Below, in pieces: positions 18,547 to 28,000 of a stretch of 64,000 nucleotides of DNA. Under the pieces are notes generated by a model. That model was not told the DNA's origin. It saw only the letters and a program-made list of their open reading frames with translations, and ran no database searches. The position numbers were made by a program, and so were the translations under genes. Position 1 is the stretch's first letter; every line of letters begins with the position of its first letter. Source of the DNA: G963665495 sp963677785 (GTDB taxonomy: Bacteria; Desulfobacterota; Desulfovibrionia; Desulfovibrionales; Desulfovibrionaceae); NCBI GenBank assembly GCA_963677785.2, contig CAXXDH010000003.1, forward strand, positions 2,542,001-2,606,000, read 5' to 3'.

Positions 18547-19710
18547 ATGTCCTCGAGGCAAGTAATACAGTTGGCAATGGTGATTTTTGTCTGCCTGGTC
18601 TTCTTTTTCAAGGGGAGTCCGGAAGCAGTGGCGCAGGAACAGGCAAGCACCAGCCTGCTTGTCTGGCAAAATTATTCCTCCGGAGACGTTGTCTGGTGGA
18701 AAGTCAATGACCAGGGCGAGATTGTCAGCCAGAAGCAGTCAACGGGCTGGGGCCTGGTTTCCGATACCGAAAAAGTTCCGCAGGGCTGGGAGCTTGTCGG
18801 CAGTTACCCCTCGGGTGATCTGCGTATTCTGATCTGGCATAATCGCGAGAAAGGTCTGGTGGCTTATTGGCGGATAACGGCCGACGGCCGCCTGGTCGAT
18901 GTGGACGATACGGGCTGGGGCCTGGTTTCCTCTGACATGCGCGTAGGTTCGAATTGGGAACTGACGGACATTACCAAGGTTGGAGAGCACGAGGTGCTTT
19001 TCTGGCGCAATCTGGTCAACGGAATGGTCGCTTTCTGGCGGCTGAATTCGGACAGCACGCTTCTGGACAGTCTGCAGGGCAGTGGCTGGGGCTACGTGGC
19101 CGAAGGCGTGGACCTTTCCAAGGGCTGGGTGCTCGGCGGGATCGTGGAAGTCAACGGCGGGACCACCATGATCTGGCGCAATGAAGCGGCCGGACAGCTG
19201 GCGTTTTGGCGGATCAACGCGCGGGATTGCACGATGCAGGATATCCAAAAGGGCAGCGGCTGGGGGCTGGTGTCCGATCAGGTCAAGGTGGCCTCCAACT
19301 GGAAACTGCGCGCGGTTGTGGTGGTGGCGGATCAGCCCATGCTGCTTTGGCAAAACAGTACCAATGGCGCCATCGCCTATTGGAAGCTGACTTCCGACGG
19401 GGAGCTCGCGGACGACGTGGAAGGCAGCGGCTGGGGGCTGGTGAAAATGGATCTGTCTCTGGATCAGGGCTATATTTTCGCGGGCGCCACCGTTGTGGAC
19501 CAACGGGTCCTGTTTTTTCTGCAGCATGCGGAGACCGGCGCCGTGTACCACGTCACACTGGACCCCGCGAACCCGGCGGCCTTTCAGTCCATGTCTACCG
19601 ATAAAACCGCCCGGGCGCAGAACGCATCAAGCAACTCCGGCCTGGTGGCCCAGGATCTGCGTATGGATACGTCCTGGACCCTGCGGGGCATCCTGAAGAG
19701 TTCGGAATGA
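18547..19710 (+). CDS. Secreted six-repeat protein
   Basis: A 387-aa protein with a signal peptide (residues 2-25, cleavage near AVAQ) and then about six repeats of 52-57 residues. Each repeat follows the plan W-x-N...G-x-(V/L)-A-(Y/F)-W-(R/K)-(I/L)...G-x-L...GWGLVS...(N/G)-W-(E/K)-L. The last repeat is degenerate. The pattern suggests a small beta-propeller of the FG-GAP/tectonin kind; which one cannot be told by eye. The start at 18547 is preceded by GGGAG and begins the signal peptide directly; the longer frame from 18454 adds 31 hydrophilic residues. It is transcribed divergently from the histidine kinase, so it may supply a ligand-binding surface in the same process. Confidence 0.75.
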   Translation: MSSRQVIQLAMVIFVCLVFFFKGSPEAVAQEQASTSLLVWQNYSSGDVVWWKVNDQGEIVSQKQSTGWGLVSDTEKVPQGWELVGSYPSGDLRILIWHNREKGLVAYWRITADGRLVDVDDTGWGLVSSDMRVGSNWELTDITKVGEHEVLFWRNLVNGMVAFWRLNSDSTLLDSLQGSGWGYVAEGVDLSKGWVLGGIVEVNGGTTMIWRNEAAGQLAFWRINARDCTMQDIQKGSGWGLVSDQVKVASNWKLRAVVVVADQPMLLWQNSTNGAIAYWKLTSDGELADDVEGSGWGLVKMDLSLDQGYIFAGATVVDQRVLFFLQHAETGAVYHVTLDPANPAAFQSMSTDKTARAQNASSNSGLVAQDLRMDTSWTLRGILKSSE

Positions 19711-19838
19711 GTCGTGCGGGCAAAGCATTTGACCTTGAATTCCAGTGTGTTCGGCCGAACACACTTACCATGGCAAGTACCCGAAGCAGCCTCTTGACCA
19801 TTGCGCCTCTTTTTTGATAAAAATATTCTCTTGAGTCT

Positions 19839-19915
19839 GCGCCAGTAGCTCAGTAGGATAGAGCAACGGCCTTCTAAGCCGTCGGCCGAGGGTTCGAATC
19901 CTTCCTGGCGCGCCA
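19839..19915 (+). tRNA. tRNA-Arg (anticodon UCU)
   Basis: Cloverleaf: the acceptor stem GCGCCAG pairs with CTGGCGC, the anticodon loop is CTTCTAA, the T-loop is GGTTCGAATCC, and a CCA end is encoded. Its 3' part is the attachment site of element 1: a second copy from the anticodon stem onward stands at 50590. Confidence 0.95.
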
Positions 19916-19957
19916 TAGAAATCAAGCCCTTACGGTGAATAGTCGTGAGGGCTTTTT
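19867..19957 (+). repeat. attL: left direct repeat of element 1
   Basis: About 91 bp running from the anticodon arm of tRNA-Arg through the tRNA terminator. It recurs at 50590-50680 with about five differences. The left copy completes the functional tRNA. Confidence 0.9.
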
Positions 19958-19958
19958 T
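19924..19958 (+). terminator. Terminator of tRNA-Arg
   Basis: A 9-bp stem (19924-19932 with 19946-19954) followed by a T-run. It is duplicated at the attachment-site copy near 50647-50680. Confidence 0.85.
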
Positions 19959-19972
19959 CGTCGATGTAGGAA

Positions 19973-19997
19973 ATTCCACCAAAATTCCACCACTTTT
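19973..19997 (+). repeat. 25-bp end repeat of element 1, left copy
   Basis: This 25-bp sequence, containing two ATTCCACC units, is identical to 50455-50479 just upstream of the integrase start. It is probably an arm-type binding site for the integrase. Confidence 0.65.
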
Positions 19998-20170
19998 ATA
20001 ATTACGAGCAGTGAAAGGTAGTGAAGGTTGAAGGCTGATTTTATCTGTAGGGCTGATTCAGTTGGTTAGGGTACCCCTGCGAGAATGACAGAGAGGATGG
20101 AGACAGCTGTTAATCTTTCGACTTCTTTATTCAGCGGGAGCGGGATTTTTTTATATTTACACAGTACGAA

Positions 20171-20382
20171 ACGTCACTAACGTCACAAACGTCACTATCC
20201 CTTATATAATAATATGTTACATGCGTGACGTTTTGTTTTTCTCATGTCACCAAACGTCACTGCACATTTTTTTCAGATTTATACCTCAGGAAACGTCACT
20301 AACGTCACACATGTCACGAAGCCAGATATAGCAAGGGCTCCAGGGCGTGACGTTTTAAAAACCACATGTCACCAAACGTCAC
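20171..20382 (+). repeat. ACGTCAC array, left end of element 1
   Basis: Two tandem complex units. Unit 1: ACGTCAC at 20171, 20180 and 20189 (9-bp steps), inverted GTGACGT at 20225, ATGTCAC at 20244, ACGTCAC at 20254. Unit 2: 20293, 20302, ATGTCAC 20311, GTGACGT 20347, ATGTCAC 20366, ACGTCAC 20376. The same layout occurs near the right end on the other strand. Confidence 0.85.
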
Positions 20383-20530
20383 TTTTCACGGCCCAGGAAA
20401 AACGCTCCGGCTTCAAAATACAAGGCCGAAGCTGTAAAAGTCGCAGCCGAATTACCTTACTCTCTCCGGCTGCGCAAAAGCCCCCATTTTCTGATTGCCT
20501 CCCGACTCCCCACAGACTACCTTCCCGCCC

Positions 20531-20713
20531 ATGAACACCGAAACCATCACCCTATGGCTTGAGGAAGGCCAGGACGTTGACGACGCAATAGACGCCTACC
20601 TGTTTGAGCATCCCGACCATGCCGGGCGGGACTTCTTTGTTGTCGATATGTTCAGCGATGATGAGGAGGAAGACAACCTGGGACCGCCGTTTGGTCCCAC
20701 ATTAAAAGTCTGA
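20531..20713 (+). CDS. Small very acidic protein
   Basis: A 60-aa protein starting MNTETITLWL and ending GPTLKV, with a run of acidic residues DDEEED near 46-51 and almost no lysine or arginine. No good ribosome binding site is seen before the ATG, so its reality is uncertain. Small acidic proteins in mobile elements can act as DNA mimics, but nothing here proves that. I know no family. Confidence 0.4.
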   Translation: MNTETITLWLEEGQDVDDAIDAYLFEHPDHAGRDFFVVDMFSDDEEEDNLGPPFGPTLKV

Positions 20714-21257
20714 TATTCCAGTATGATAAGTCTGAAAAGGCCTGTTTTGGTCCCACCCATTGCGGTGGATTGAATTCAGCGTGGTTCTTCAACGGATCGT
20801 TAACAGGCGTTAGGGAAATCGTTGAACGAACGTCAATGACCGTAGAAGCATGCCCCACCGGGGAACAAAACTTGTGTCTCACTCCTGAGAAGCAAAGCCG
20901 GTTGTGTCTCGTTCCCGCCCAAATCTGAGCCACAACGCCACACCTCCACAAAACTACGCTCCCAAATCGATTCTAAGCGCCGTTTCTCATTTTTATAGAC
21001 AAAGTACCAAGCCGCTTCCGTTCGTCGCTCCTGAGAGCCATTCTGTGTGAAATTCAAAGGGACAGGCTTTTATTGTGAGTTGCCGGGAGAAAGATCCCGC
21101 TGAAGAACCATGACTTCCATTTTCCAGAGTGTTCACTTTGCCCGGCCTGTAGTGCGTACTTTTGGGCCCGGTGATCTTTACGCCTGCATCCTGACTGAGT
21201 TTTCTTTTTCGGGGGTGCGTACTTTTTGCGGGTAGATGGTGCGGACTTTGGAGAGCC

Positions 21258-21392
21258 ATGAACGATAGCGATAACCCAGCGACAGCAGAACGACCGCCCA
21301 ACAATCCCCCGGTGAAATCTCAGCGTTTGCCCGGCCAACCCCAGGGCTACCCCAAGCGAACGCCAGCAATGAGCATTGCAAAGCCCTCCTGA
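21258..21392 (+). CDS. Candidate 44-aa proline-rich protein
   Basis: A short frame with GGAG 6 nt before its ATG, encoding a hydrophilic protein rich in Pro, Gln and Asn (MNDSDNPATAERPPNNPPV...). It has no known family. It is kept because of the well-placed ribosome binding site; it could still be chance. Confidence 0.3.
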   Translation: MNDSDNPATAERPPNNPPVKSQRLPGQPQGYPKRTPAMSIAKPS

Positions 21393-21767
21393 CACCTGCA
21401 GCAGTATCCATCATGTCGGAATCGTGGAATTTAACACAGAAATAACTCTGTAAGCCTCGAAAGACGGAATCATGATACAAAGTCCATGAAATGAAAAAGC
21501 GTGCCTTAGAATCAAAATATGGAGGCCGGTTTTCTCCCGACTGAGGAAAATGCGTGTGGTTATCCCTGGTAGATGGATGTTCTCGCCTTGGTAGTCCTTT
21601 CCTCGGAAAGGTTATGCCCGAGCATTGCCTAGGTTGTGCTTTGGCATTGCCCATTTATGCCGGGAGCAATACGGATTTATGCGCTGCGCATCGAGGGGAG
21701 AGAAATCCTTCTGAGGTTCTGAGACTTTCTGCCGGGATTTGTGCTTGTGACTTTATCGGGCATCACC

Positions 21768-21920
21768 CGTGACTCTGGTGTGACATTTGGAACTGTCGTC
21801 TTCAGGCATGCATATTCTCTGGCTTTGCGCTCTATCTGGGCAGCGTGACATGTCCGTGACTTCGACGTGACTGCATGCTTTACTTCTGGTCTGACATCGG
21901 TCTGACATCGGTCTGACCTT
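21768..21920. repeat. Cluster of TGAC direct repeats
   Basis: Eight (G/C)TGAC units occur in about 150 bp, ending in an 11-bp unit GGTCTGACATC repeated in tandem at 21889-21918. Candidate iterons or an operator array just upstream of the 73-aa gene at 22034. Confidence 0.5.
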
Positions 21921-22033
21921 CTATAGCATACTGATTCCACAAGGAAAAAAGACGTAGAGAAGCGATTCCAGGGAGCGTTACATCTGCGTTTCAATCTGCA
22001 GGAGTCTCCCCGACTTTCCTGGAGGGCAATTTT

Positions 22034-22255
22034 ATGTGCGCCTTATGTGATCAGGAAGCACCTACGCCGGGGGGATGGTGGCCGATGCGCCAGAAACTGC
22101 GAAAAAATGAGGGGATTTTGCACCGATATCGGGGCAAGTGGCACTTAAACAGGCTTGCTTTTAAGGAAACAGGCTCGTTTGATACGCGCAGCCTTCACCT
22201 ATTGGAAAGGGCCGCCTACATCGAAATGCAAGCAGCCCTCAAATGGTTCGGATAG
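22034..22255 (+). CDS. Small basic hypothetical protein
   Basis: A 73-aa protein with GGAGGG 9 nt before the ATG. It has CALC near the N-terminus, a basic middle (MRQKLRKNEGILHRYRGKWHL) and a helical end. I do not recognise a family. It follows the TGAC repeat cluster, which may control it, and converges with the HigA-like gene 13 nt beyond its stop. Confidence 0.5.
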   Translation: MCALCDQEAPTPGGWWPMRQKLRKNEGILHRYRGKWHLNRLAFKETGSFDTRSLHLLERAAYIEMQAALKWFG

Positions 22256-22268
22256 TTTTGGGGATCAA

Positions 22269-23357
22269 TCAATTCCAATTAAAAAAAACTTTGAGCTTGT
22301 TCCCATGGGAAAAAGGCAAAAAGCCGTCTTTCTGTAGCCGGCCCACAACAATACCGGGAGCAATTCCGATGGATTTTGCAAACTGCTCAATCTCTTTATT
22401 GGAATGGTTCCACGTGGAGACAAAACGGCTCAAGGCAGCCTTAGGAATCAATTTGTTTCGAGCAAATTCATTTGCTTCATTTTCCTTGTCGGACTCCTCC
22501 CCATCGTTTTCAATGAACAGAGCTTTACGCCCGTGTTTAATGACATGAGCAGCTTCATGAAAAAAAGAAAACCACAGATGGTCGTTAGTTTTATACCTCA
22601 AGGACAGTTGAATAACTGCTTTATCCCCCATCCACCTTGTTGCACCAGAAACGCCCGTATGGGGAAGTTCCTTTACAAAAACAACTGCAACACCGGCTGA
22701 AGCGCAAAGTTCGACAAGCTTTGGCTGAAAAATTTCCGGGGGCGCCAAAGTCAATTCGCGAACCTCTTCAAGAACCTCTTGAAAGCGAACTCTGTCATAA
22801 GGTGCGCATTCGATCTCTTGAGCCTTGAGTTCTCCCATGCGCAACCAAGCAGAGACGGCTTCGGGGATAACTTCATAACACTGCGCCTGACGGTAATTCA
22901 CTTCATACTTTCCCCAGACAAGGCCCCACTGTTCAGGGGAAACTACACCCAAAAATCGTAACAACTCAGCAAGTTGGTCAACTGCTCTTGAAGCCTTTGA
23001 GATCCATCCTTCTTTTACCATCTCCTTAATTGGAAATTTTTTGAGCCAATCGCAATGAACTTGAAGCCGCTCCATTGCCTCAAAGCGTGCCCGGTCCTCC
23101 TGGTATTGGCTTTCCAAATTATTCCAAAAATGGGCTGGTCTCCCAAGCGTCAATTCGAATTTTAGGGCTGTTTCAGGGGTAATTGGAGACTTCCCCTTTA
23201 TGATCTCATTTATAGTTTTCCTCGCAAGTCCGGTTCTAAGCGCGAGATCTACCTGGGACATCTCATAAGCTTCAAGATACTCCTCAAGCACATCGCCTGG
23301 AGTTACGAGGTAATCAGGAACGTATTTATTTTGAAAGGTCTCAGTTCTTGTTGTCAT
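22269..23357 (-). CDS. HigA-like antitoxin with XRE and ImmA/IrrE-type metallopeptidase domain
   Basis: A 362-aa protein. An XRE helix-turn-helix of HigA type (about 17-85, with TPGDVLEEYL and GRPAHFWNNLESQY) is followed by a C-terminal M78-type domain with the zinc motif HEAAH (about 268-272) and a downstream EN-EAN-FA segment. Its start overlaps the end of the toxin gene by 17 nt and has GGAGG upstream. In the family, the toxin partner is bound through the N-terminus; the peptidase half may allow stress-triggered cleavage. First toxin-antitoxin pair of element 1. Confidence 0.85.
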   Translation of the reverse strand: MTTRTETFQNKYVPDYLVTPGDVLEEYLEAYEMSQVDLALRTGLARKTINEIIKGKSPITPETALKFELTLGRPAHFWNNLESQYQEDRARFEAMERLQVHCDWLKKFPIKEMVKEGWISKASRAVDQLAELLRFLGVVSPEQWGLVWGKYEVNYRQAQCYEVIPEAVSAWLRMGELKAQEIECAPYDRVRFQEVLEEVRELTLAPPEIFQPKLVELCASAGVAVVFVKELPHTGVSGATRWMGDKAVIQLSLRYKTNDHLWFSFFHEAAHVIKHGRKALFIENDGEESDKENEANEFARNKLIPKAALSRFVSTWNHSNKEIEQFAKSIGIAPGIVVGRLQKDGFLPFSHGNKLKVFFNWN

Positions 23358-23703
23358 GAGTATCCTCCACTCCCAAAATTTTTACAGCTGTAACCCTTTC
23401 CCAATCAAGCCCCCCATCTTCCTTTATAGGTACGGGCGCGTGGTTTGGAATAAAAATTAAGCGATAGGGTTGTGCCAAATCCATAGAGAGCTGGAACTCT
23501 TTTTTCCTTTTTCCCTCCGCTAGCTCATGGCATTTTTCAGGACCACTTTTTGGGGGCCAAAAATCATACAACGATGCTGCAGCCCTTATAGCCTTTTGTC
23601 TGGCTTGTATTCGTTTGGTCTGTTTGGGGCCATAATTCTTTATGAGCCTCTTTTCTTCGTTGAATTCCTTTTCGATCTTCTTGTTCTTATAAGATATGTT
23701 CAT
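23341..23703 (-). CDS. HigB-like toxin (RelE superfamily)
   Basis: A 120-aa basic protein upstream of, and overlapping, the HigA-like gene. Toxin-first order is typical of higBA. It has an N-terminal KK-IEKEF helix, an R-x-KAIRAA helix, an LSMDLAQPYRLIF strand, and a C-terminal strand VTAVKILGVEDTHD, matching the RelE/HigB fold. The predicted role is a ribosome-dependent mRNA interferase that stabilises the element. The family call rests on pattern and position. Confidence 0.75.
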   Translation of the reverse strand: MNISYKNKKIEKEFNEEKRLIKNYGPKQTKRIQARQKAIRAAASLYDFWPPKSGPEKCHELAEGKRKKEFQLSMDLAQPYRLIFIPNHAPVPIKEDGGLDWERVTAVKILGVEDTHDNKN

Positions 23704-25007
23704 GTTGCCTCATAGTCAACGAAAAAGAGTAACCTAGTGGGTTAACAAAATGTAAGGATTATGTGCTCAGACTTTTAGCAGCCGTCGCGAAAGAAAGCAA
23801 GAGGAAAAGCGATATTGTTGACATGAGAAACTAAAAATAGCGGATATACGGATAAGGCAACAAACCACAAAAAAGCCTCACCATGGGCCAGGACCGGGGG
23901 GCTACAATTGCCCAAGATGCTGCGTCCCATGTGAGGCTATTGCCGCAATCCTGAAGGACATGTCCGGCCCACAATTGGCCGGGGTTCTTCAGGCGCGGTG
24001 AATATAGTATAAACACGGCCGGGAATTGTGGCAATAATTTGCACCGAAATTGACAGGCCGTTACTTAACCCCCAAACGCACAGTAACCATCTGCGATCAC
24101 AGACGATCAAAGGCCACGAACACGTCAAAAAGTATTTTTTCCATGGGGTTAAGCAAAAATGAAGTAACTGGCCCGATGATCTCCCTCAGTAGTTCATATT
24201 TAGGCTGTCCCTGACCACTTTTCCCGGCTGAAATTTGGTTACCTTTTCAGGAGATGCACACCTTAACCCCTGATTCATACATAACCATATACGATAATGA
24301 GGCTTTCTCGAGCTGGAATGCCCCAAAAACATTTTTTCCCATGGGGTTTAGGTAAAGTTAAGGTGTTGGCCCGATAATCCCCTCATTCTGGAGCCTTGCG
24401 AGGACCTCGGGGCTCAGGTCCAGGGGCATGCCGTTTTCCCTCTCGGTGGCCCATATTCAGACTGTATCGAAACAGACATTGCGTTTTGAAAACGTGATAT
24501 TTCGTGAGCAGTATTTTCATCGCAGTCCCGGCCTTCAGTCCAGAGATCACGCCAAAAACCGCCTATTTTTGATGCGGAACGTTCCGATACGTGTATCGAA
24601 ACAAAACGGCCAAATTTACACCGAATTCGGAACATTTTGCAGGGCTAAAACTTGGATGATTCCCAGGTGTTGAGAGCCTCGAATTTGAACCTCCGTATAT
24701 TAACCCCTGATTTTCTGTAACGACAGAAAACGACAGGTCTTTCTCTGGTTCGCACACCCAAAAAACTATTTTCCTGGTGAAGGTAAGTTAAGGTGTTGGT
24801 GAAAAATGCGACTTGTAAATTGCCGGCTGTTTCGGAACAAAATCACTATTTTTTCAACTTGTGTTTTCTTGGTGCCCTACTAGCGGTTTTTGTCGGGTCT
24901 ATGCCGCTTCCTCCCCCCACAAAAACAGAAGGAAGGAACCCCACCTCGAAGCAGGATCCCTTCCCATTTTTTGAGCCTGTACTTTGCTCTACGTCAGGCC
25001 GTTCCGC
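23704..25007. other. 1.3-kb non-coding stretch between toxin-antitoxin pair and giant gene
   Basis: No gene with a credible start and coding pattern is seen on either strand. It holds three related repeats (24060-24801, listed separately) and several short palindromes such as GGAACGTTCC near 24583. Confidence 0.55.
24060..24801. repeat. Three diverged ~105-125-bp non-coding repeats
   Basis: Copies at about 24060-24184, 24258-24381 and 24698-24801. Each starts with TTAACCCC, has TAAC(C/G)A near the front, an AT-rich centre (TTTTTTCC), then a G-rich or GTGAAGGT block, and closes with an inverted copy of its opening (for example ACACCTTAA ... TTAAGGTGT in copy 2, GTTACTT ... AAGTAAC in copy 1). 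Copies 1 and 2 then share GGCCCGATRATC. The inverted ends suggest folded RNA or protein-binding dyads. Confidence 0.6.
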
Positions 25008-28000
25008 TTATTGTTTCGTGTTTCGTTTCACCCTGGACCGCCTAAGGTAAACATCCTGATACCAAGCCAGCGCAGACCGGAGCGTTTTCCTCTCTTTCTC
25101 CGACAGCTGGATTACGTACCATTTTTGATATTTCTTCGGGATGCCTGCCAGGGGATGGGCCCTTTTGACGGACTCGGCGATACCCTTTCGTTTTCCGCCA
25201 TGCTCAAGATATTGCATGTAGTATTTCCGGGCCGCGTCGAAGTCTCCGTACCGTATGGCCTGCTTGTAGTAGTACAGGGCATTGCTTCGGTTGGTCGGAG
25301 TCGTAGAGGAATCCTCATAGCCCATGGCCCGTTTCCAATCCCAAACCTGTTTCCTTGCATTCCAGTAGGCATTCTGACCCGGGTCGGTGTAATAGAAAAC
25401 CAGCCCCCCGATATCGTCAAGGAACTGAGTCCACTTGCTGCCATCTTTCATGGGCTTGCCGGCGGCATATCTGTATGGTTTGTCGAGCGAAAACGTCTTG
25501 AGAAAGGCTTCGGCTTTGTCTCGTACAGGTCGGGGATTGAAGACATCGGGGTATGTTTCGTACCCAGTGGTTGAGGTGATCGCCAGTTTTGCTTCCGGTC
25601 GTACCCCCTGCCATAACTTATTTATGGGCGCTTTCGCCATTTCGGTAAGCGTGCCTTCGGTATCTCCGGTAAACAACTCTTTCATGGTCGCAATAGGGTT
25701 ATCAAGGCCCGCCCAGGCCAGGGCGTCAGACAGTGCGCCTTGAACCCGAAGGGAGCGGATGGTTCCGTCATCCCTGCGCCCAAAAATCAAATGCAGCTGG
25801 TTTCGTCCGCCATTTCTTTGGAATTCCTCCTCTTCATCGGGGAAGATAAGATGGTTCCATACTTGGGCCAGAATCGACAGGATAGAGGCCTTCAGGGCCA
25901 GCTTCGGCGCAGCAAAGGCCAGTTTCTTTCCTGTTACCAGGGATGCCCGGCCCAAAAATGATCCAGTGCCGCCTTCATGTGGCAGGTTGCGGATTAAGCG
26001 CACGTACCGGGGTGCGTTGAGTTCACACCAGGACCAGAACGGAATCAAATGTTTCCGGATCCATTGGCCGCTGTGGGAAATATTCCCATAATCGCCCATG
26101 AGTTCGCGGGCCAATTTCGCGGCCTTTTCGTTGGGGTCTTTTATGGCATCGATTTCGCTCTTTTTGCTCGCTCCATAGATGTTCGTTTTCCCGGCTGCGA
26201 GTTGCTCCTTGAAATGCCGGTACGCGGCCAGCCTCAGAACATTTTCGCGAAATACGGTAAGCCCCTTGGCTTGATCCCAAAACCACTTGAGAGGGGTCAA
26301 AGGATTTTTCCAGTTGCGTCCGTCCAATTGGCGCGTGAATTCATCCATACGGTTGATCCAGGCTACATCCGGAATATCAGTGCTGGCCATACCTGAATCG
26401 ATAACCCCGCGATCCATGGCTTCATCCAGTTCAGCGCGTAATGCGTCGTCGATTTTCCATTTGCCTTTACCGTAGGCCTTACCCAAGTCCATAACGGCTT
26501 TTAGACTGTGCTTAGTAAGTATCTTCGGATCATAAGCAAAGACAATGTCCAGATCGCCAGACGTGTTGTTGATGTTGAATTTGGTCCACCGCATCGGGTT
26601 GATGAGAATCCATTGCTTCCACGCATTGAGCCCCTTTTCCGAGAGATCCCCAATAAAATTGGCGTTGCGGGGAGGTTTGATTTCATCAAGCGTCTTGGCA
26701 ATCCGGTCCGGGATCGCCCATACCACATCGCGGCCAATGGCAAGCACCTGCTGTACGTCGGTTTCCTGGAGCTGTTTGTTGTTCACCAGCAGGTCTTCAA
26801 TGATTTTGTCTCCCAGAGAATTTGTGAAGTAGAAAACGCCTCTGGGTTTGGGTTTCCATTCGGTGTAGCCCTCGGGCATGAAATCCCGGAAGGTCTTGTA
26901 CTGCTTGCCCAGGGTCTGTTTCACAAGGGCGTTTCTGCCTTTGATGGATTTGAGAATAGCCGCGGCTTGTTTCGCTCCTACACCCTGGCCGTTGACCAGA
27001 GAGGACAGGAACTGCAGAAGTTTGGGGTCCGTCTCGGCCTGGTATTCGCCCGCCTGCAGGAAGATCTTGTTTTCGTCTTTGGCGAGACTTTCAACTATGT
27101 GTTCGAACTCCGGGTAAATGGGGAGTTCGCCGTTCTTGGCCATCTTCGCCAGTTTCTTCAATTCCGTCCTGGAGGTTTTATTGAACGGCGCCAATACGTC
27201 TTCATTTGCAAGCCGTTCGCTCATGGCCTTCAGATTGGCTTCCCGCGCCTGCTTTTCACAATCGGCTTTGATATCGGCCTCAGCCTGGATTCTATTCAGA
27301 GTTTTTTGCGTTTTTATCTGAACAAGCCCTTGAGCCACAACTTCTGTTTCCGCCTCAAGGTAGTTGGTGGAATAATCTTTCGAGGAACCGATACGTCCTT
27401 TTTGCCAGCCCTTCTTTTTCGTCCGCAGGTCTTTTGATCCGATACCGGCGGTTTTTTTTAGCGCCATGTAATCCAACACGGCATGATGGAAATACTCATT
27501 GGGATCGGTTTCAAGTACGTCCTTGGGCAAGAGCCGATGTTCCACCAACTGGTTCCGCATATCACCCATGAATGCACGCCGTTCTTCCAGGGCTTTTTTG
27601 ATAGCTGGCGTACGGTTGGCTTCATGCTGGTAGTGGGCGAAGTCGGTCTTTACCTGCTCGGCGCTCTTGTAATCGAATGGCAACTCATTATTTCCGTCAA
27701 GCAGGCCGTTGTTGATATCTCGCATCATATCGGCAAGCATCAGATTCATAGTGAACACGGTGCGTTCGTCCGGGCTCAGTTCACGGATATGGTCAACCGT
27801 AGTGAACCCGGCTTTGTTCCAAGCGGACTGAGGGGTCTCCTGGTATTCGCGCAGGATATTGATGACCGCTCCGTCCGTCTTCGAATCCAGGTGGATGAAA
27901 TGCCGGGTGAAGGACTTGTACGCATCGCTCATGAACTCGGCTGCCTGTTGACCAATAGGGGCCTTGCCGGGGGATTTTGACGCGGCTTTAAGCCGTTCAT

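Larger units (their letters stand above)
20714..22033. other. Mostly non-coding region of element 1 with short repeats
   Basis: No long gene is supported on either strand apart from the 44-aa candidate at 21258. Repeated short motifs stand out: GTGCGTACTTTT twice (near 21151 and 21214) with a variant near 21239, and a cluster of TGAC repeats at 21768-21920. Confidence 0.5.

Noticed and set aside
20171..20382. CRISPR array
   Set aside because: The repeated unit is a 7-bp motif in both orientations at 9-bp steps; there are no 23-37-bp repeats with unique spacers and no cas genes.
20244..20534. Open frame of 96 aa across the left ACGTCAC array (and its copy at 52218)
   Set aside because: It only translates the repeat array (NVTNVTHVT); no ribosome binding site.
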